Assembly (NCBI GenBank): GCA_903829565.1
Contig: CAIKQM010000711.1
Location: 1-8,251, forward strand
DNA from: an uncultured Planctomycetota bacterium
Lineage (GTDB): Bacteria; Planctomycetota; UBA1135; GCA-002686595
Direction of reading: 5' to 3'
DNA length: 8,251 bases
Shown here: in pieces, positions 6,378 through 8,251 of the stretch
Position numbering within the stretch: position 1 is the first letter of the stretch
How the letters are laid out: every line of letters starts with the position of its first letter
The notes under the pieces: generated by a model
Database searches by the model: none
Told to the model about the DNA's origin: nothing
The model's input: only the letters and a program-made list of their open reading frames with translations
Position numbers and translations under genes: made by a program

Positions 6378-7040
6378 TCATTGTCCTGCGGGGAAGGTGA
6401 TCGGAACGCGCATCCGGAAGCGAACGGCAGCGCCCTTGCGCTTGCCTGGTTCGAACTTCCACTGCTTCACAGCAGCGAGCGCCGGTCGCTCAAAGATGGG
6501 GTCGGTGGACTTCTGGACGCGCGGTTCTTCCACGCGACCGTCGATGCCCACTACGAAGAGAATGTGCACGGTACCCGGCGCCTTCTTGCGCAACTCGGCA
6601 TCCAAGACCGGACCCGGTTGGTAGATGACGCGCGGCTTTTGATCGAGGTCCGACAGGGAGAACAGCTCTTCTGTAGCTGCTTCGCTGTTCTTGGTGCTGG
6701 CCGCAGTCGGCAACTTGACGGCAAAGTCGCCAGCCATGCCTTCTCCACCACCCATACCAGGGTTCAACGCCAGCTCCAGCTGCGAGAGATCCAACGGCGG
6801 AGCCGCATCCGTCAACTCCGGCGGCTTGACCTCATCAGGCTCGCTGGGCTTTTCCTCTTCCTCCTCCTCCGGAGGCGGAGGCGGAGGAGGTACATCCGCT
6901 GTGTCCACAGTGCGCAGCTCGAGATCCTTGCTGGGCGGTTCCGTGATCGCTTGCACAAAGGGCAACAGCAGGAACAGGAACAGCGCCATGCCGAACCCGC
7001 CTACTGCCACACAGACTCCATGGACGATCGTGCGCAACAT
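6378..7040 (-). CDS. tonB: TonB energy transducer, short TonB2-like form
   Basis: A 220-residue protein with the three TonB parts. There is an N-terminal membrane anchor (about residues 5-32, VHGVCVAVGGFGMALFLFLL), a periplasmic linker that starts with seven prolines (51-57) and six glutamates (58-63), and a C-terminal TonB domain (about 136-220). That domain shows 'VIYQPGPVLDAELRKKAPGT', 'VHILFVVGIDGRVEEPRVQK', 'PALAAVKQWKFEPGKRKGAA' and 'VRFRMRVPITF', the usual alternation of strands and helix with the conserved W-F-P of 'QWKFEP'. It reaches across the periplasm to bind the TonB box of outer-membrane receptors. The linker is acidic rather than Pro-Lys-rich as in E. coli TonB, and the protein is short like TonB2 of Vibrio. 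GGAG lies 7 bases before the ATG. The gene is followed at once by the TPR gene. No TonB-dependent receptor is in the window. Confidence 0.94.
   Translation of the reverse strand: MLRTIVHGVCVAVGGFGMALFLFLLLPFVQAITEPPSKDLELRTVDTADVPPPPPPPEEEEEEKPSEPDEVKPPELTDAAPPLDLSQLELALNPGMGGGEGMAGDFAVKLPTAASTKNSEAATEELFSLSDLDQKPRVIYQPGPVLDAELRKKAPGTVHILFVVGIDGRVEEPRVQKSTDPIFERPALAAVKQWKFEPGKRKGAAVRFRMRVPITFPAGQ
6384..6387 (-). promoter_or_regulatory. Ribosome binding site deciding the TPR gene start
   Basis: AGGA on the minus strand, inside the last codons of tonB. It is 8 bases from the ATG at 6375 and 2 bases from the ATG at 6381, so it supports the 6375 start. The tonB stop codon lies between site and start, which suggests translational coupling. 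This is short and could be chance. Confidence 0.4.
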
Positions 7041-7043
7041 GTG

Positions 7044-7457
7044 TCAACTCCGCTTGGCAGAGGTGGCGATGCTGACCTTGACTGCACCACCTAGCTTGGC
7101 CGCATCAATCACGCGCACCAACAAGCCTGAGGGCACGGCTTGATCCGCCTGGATCACGACCGGGACTTCTTCCTTGGACAACATGCGGCGCACCAAGGGC
7201 TGCACGCCTCCGAGTCCGATTTCACGGCCGCCGTAGACGACCTCACCCTTCGTGGTGATGGCGATGAGGATGCTGGTCTTCTCAAGCTGCACCGCCGAAG
7301 CGGCCTGCGGCTTGTCCACCTCAACGCCGGTTTCCTCAACGAAGGTGGTGGTCACGATGAAGAAGATCAACAGGATGAAGACCATGTCGATCATGGCCGA
7401 CATGTCGATGCCGGTATCACCACCGCCGTCATCACCGCTATCGCGAAAACGTCCCAT
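7044..7457 (-). CDS. exbD: ExbD/TolR-family biopolymer transport protein
   Basis: A 137-residue protein, the normal length for ExbD. A short, Gly/Asp-rich cytoplasmic N-terminus (residues 1-16) leads into one membrane helix starting IDMSAMIDMVFILLIFFIVT. Asp24 in 'MIDMVF' matches the essential proton-carrying Asp25 of E. coli ExbD and Asp23 of TolR. The rest (about 45-137) is the periplasmic domain, with the family's 'TSILIAITTKGEVVYGGREI', 'VPVVIQADQAVPSGLLVRVI' and a terminal 'VKVSIAT' strand. It pairs with ExbB in the proton-driven motor that powers TonB. A good ribosome site, AGAGGA, lies about 9 bases before the ATG and directly after the exbB stop. The TonB start follows after 3 bases, so exbB, exbD and tonB are surely co-transcribed. 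TolR is the alternative family name; the adjacent TonB gene favours ExbD. Confidence 0.95.
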   Translation of the reverse strand: MGRFRDSGDDGGGDTGIDMSAMIDMVFILLIFFIVTTTFVEETGVEVDKPQAASAVQLEKTSILIAITTKGEVVYGGREIGLGGVQPLVRRMLSKEEVPVVIQADQAVPSGLLVRVIDAAKLGGAVKVSIATSAKRS

Positions 7458-7472
7458 GTGTATCGATCCTCT

Positions 7473-8111
7473 TTAGGCAGCGCGGCGTGCTTGGGCACGA
7501 CGCCATTGCGTTTGGTTGCAGACGGTTTCTAGGCGGGCGAGGAAGGCCTTGTAGCGCTCGTGGCTACGAGCCAACAGGTAGTGCACGAAGAGTCCCGGCA
7601 GCGCGACGATCAAGCCGGTTTCCGTCGTGATCAAGGCCTCAGAAATGCCTTGCGCGATCTGAGCCATGGTCTTCTCGCCACCACTGCCTGTCGCCAGCGC
7701 GCTGAAGGTGGCCAACATGCCCGTCACCGTACCGAACAAGCCCAAGAGTGGCGCTGTGCCGACGGTGACCTTCAACACGCGCAGGTCGCGCACGAACGGC
7801 GCACTCTCCGTGGCACGCAGCCCCTCGAACACTTGCGCGGTCAGGGTGTAGTCCGGCTGCGACATGGCGCGGGTGATGATCGAGCCCACATGGCCGCGAG
7901 CCTTGGACGGGTCTTCGACCCAACTGCGCCAGGTGGACTCGCGGACGCCGAACCCCTTGCTCATCAAGTTCAAGGCGACACGCGTGGCCAATCCAAAGGT
8001 GACCATGGCGTTGAACGCAATCGCGGCCATACCCCAGCCGCCCGCCACCCAAATGGCGACAGCGCGCGTCCAGAGTTCTTGACCTTGCTCGTAGAGCTGT
8101 TGCGTGTCCAT
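7473..8111 (-). CDS. exbB: ExbB/TolQ-family proton channel subunit
   Basis: A 212-residue inner-membrane protein, close to the usual ExbB length. It has the three-helix ExbB layout: a first membrane segment near residues 18-48 (AVAIWVAGGWGMAAIAFNAM and on), a long cytoplasmic stretch, then two helices with family signatures, APLLGLFGTVTGMLATFSAL near 120-140 and ISEALITTETGLIVALPGLF near 156-175. The conserved threonines (GTVTG, TTETG) line the proton path in known ExbB/TolQ structures. ExbB forms a pentamer around an ExbD dimer and turns proton flow into motion of TonB. The C-terminal tail is Arg/Ala-rich. The ATG is preceded in frame by a GTG at 8114, giving M-M; a weak AAGG overlapping the previous stop codon suits the GTG better (10 bases) than the ATG (13), so the start is undecided by one codon. 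The gene sits 15 bases after its TtpC-like neighbour and 15 before exbD. Confidence 0.93.
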   Translation of the reverse strand: MDTQQLYEQGQELWTRAVAIWVAGGWGMAAIAFNAMVTFGLATRVALNLMSKGFGVRESTWRSWVEDPSKARGHVGSIITRAMSQPDYTLTAQVFEGLRATESAPFVRDLRVLKVTVGTAPLLGLFGTVTGMLATFSALATGSGGEKTMAQIAQGISEALITTETGLIVALPGLFVHYLLARSHERYKAFLARLETVCNQTQWRRAQARRAA

Positions 8112-8126
8112 CACGTCGCCAGTGCC

Positions 8127-8251
8127 TTAGGCGGCCTTGCTCGTTGACTTGAGCTTCATGCGAGCCACTTCGTTGCCGAAGACGATCGCAGCCTTGTCCA
8201 TCTCATCCGTGATGCTCTTGGCCTTGCGGCTCAGGAAGGAGTGGATCAGCA
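8127..8251 (-). CDS. C-terminal end of a MotA/TolQ/ExbB-family proton channel protein (TtpC-like), partial
   Basis: Only the last 40 residues are inside the window; they end in ...KLKSTSKAA with a TAA stop. The readable part (LIHSFLSRKAKSITDEMDKA and on) looks like the cytoplasmic tail after the last membrane helix of an ExbB/TolQ protein: an 'IHSFLSRK' exit from the membrane, then an amphipathic helix. It lies 15 bases before a second, complete ExbB gene, followed by ExbD, TonB and a TPR protein. In Vibrio TonB2-type systems that slot is filled by TtpC, a larger ExbB-like protein with an extra periplasmic coiled-coil region. By gene order I infer a TtpC-like protein here; the deciding N-terminal part is off the window, so it could be an ordinary ExbB/TolQ duplicate. 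Family membership is fairly sure, the TtpC subtype less so. Confidence 0.75.
   Translation of the reverse strand, partial: LIHSFLSRKAKSITDEMDKAAIVFGNEVARMKLKSTSKAA

Noticed and set aside
6376..6462. 29-residue N-terminal extension of the TPR protein
   Set aside because: It lies within tonB in another frame, is Arg-rich, and would bury the signal peptide that begins at 6375.
1..8251. Mobile element, CRISPR, prophage or defence island
   Set aside because: I see no transposase, integrase, terminal inverted repeats, target duplications, regularly spaced repeats or tRNA-end sequences; the genes look like chromosomal envelope functions.

Overview
The window most likely comes from a Planctomycetota genome of the Saltatorellus/Poly30/Pla163-like kind. 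The main evidence is the C-terminal cysteine-rich module of the large secreted protein (FCFGDGSGTACPC... FGDGLRC... YQVWYRN..FC), a module I associate with many secreted proteins of that lineage. High GC, few strong Shine-Dalgarno sites and a long secreted protein agree with this. The assignment rests on recall of protein motifs, not on a search. All genes I can support lie on the minus strand, so the map reads from high to low coordinates.

Region A (8251 to 4984) is a tight operon for a TonB-type energy-transduction machine. It holds the C-terminal tail of a first MotA/TolQ/ExbB-family protein, a second complete ExbB, an ExbD, a short TonB with a Pro/Glu-rich linker, and an exported TPR protein. 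Gene gaps are 15, 15, 3 and about 2 bases. The order matches the TtpC-ExbB2-ExbD2-TonB2-TPR systems described in Vibrio and other marine gammaproteobacteria. The first two proteins and ExbD would harvest proton motive force, TonB would carry it across the periplasm to outer-membrane receptors, and the TPR protein is a probable periplasmic accessory. A long hairpin follows the TPR gene.

Region B (4732 to 2729) is one monocistronic gene for a 667-residue exported protein. It has a parallel beta-helix body of a family widespread in marine bacteria and ends in the cysteine-rich module. A strong intrinsic terminator follows it (2664-2708). Its position directly behind the TonB operon suggests, but does not prove, a surface or periplasmic role linked to TonB-dependent uptake.

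Region C (2631 to the left edge) is a two-gene unit: a 408-residue lipoprotein of TPR-like helices, then an exported protein that joins a transglutaminase-like domain to the start of an alpha/beta-hydrolase (esterase-like) domain, cut by the window edge.

The only sizeable non-coding stretches are 4733-4983 (251 bases, hairpin plus leader of the beta-helix gene) and 2632-2728 (97 bases, terminator plus leader of the lipoprotein gene). I see no RNA gene, CRISPR array, insertion sequence, integrase or other mobile-element mark. The long plus-strand open frames are antisense shadows of these genes.
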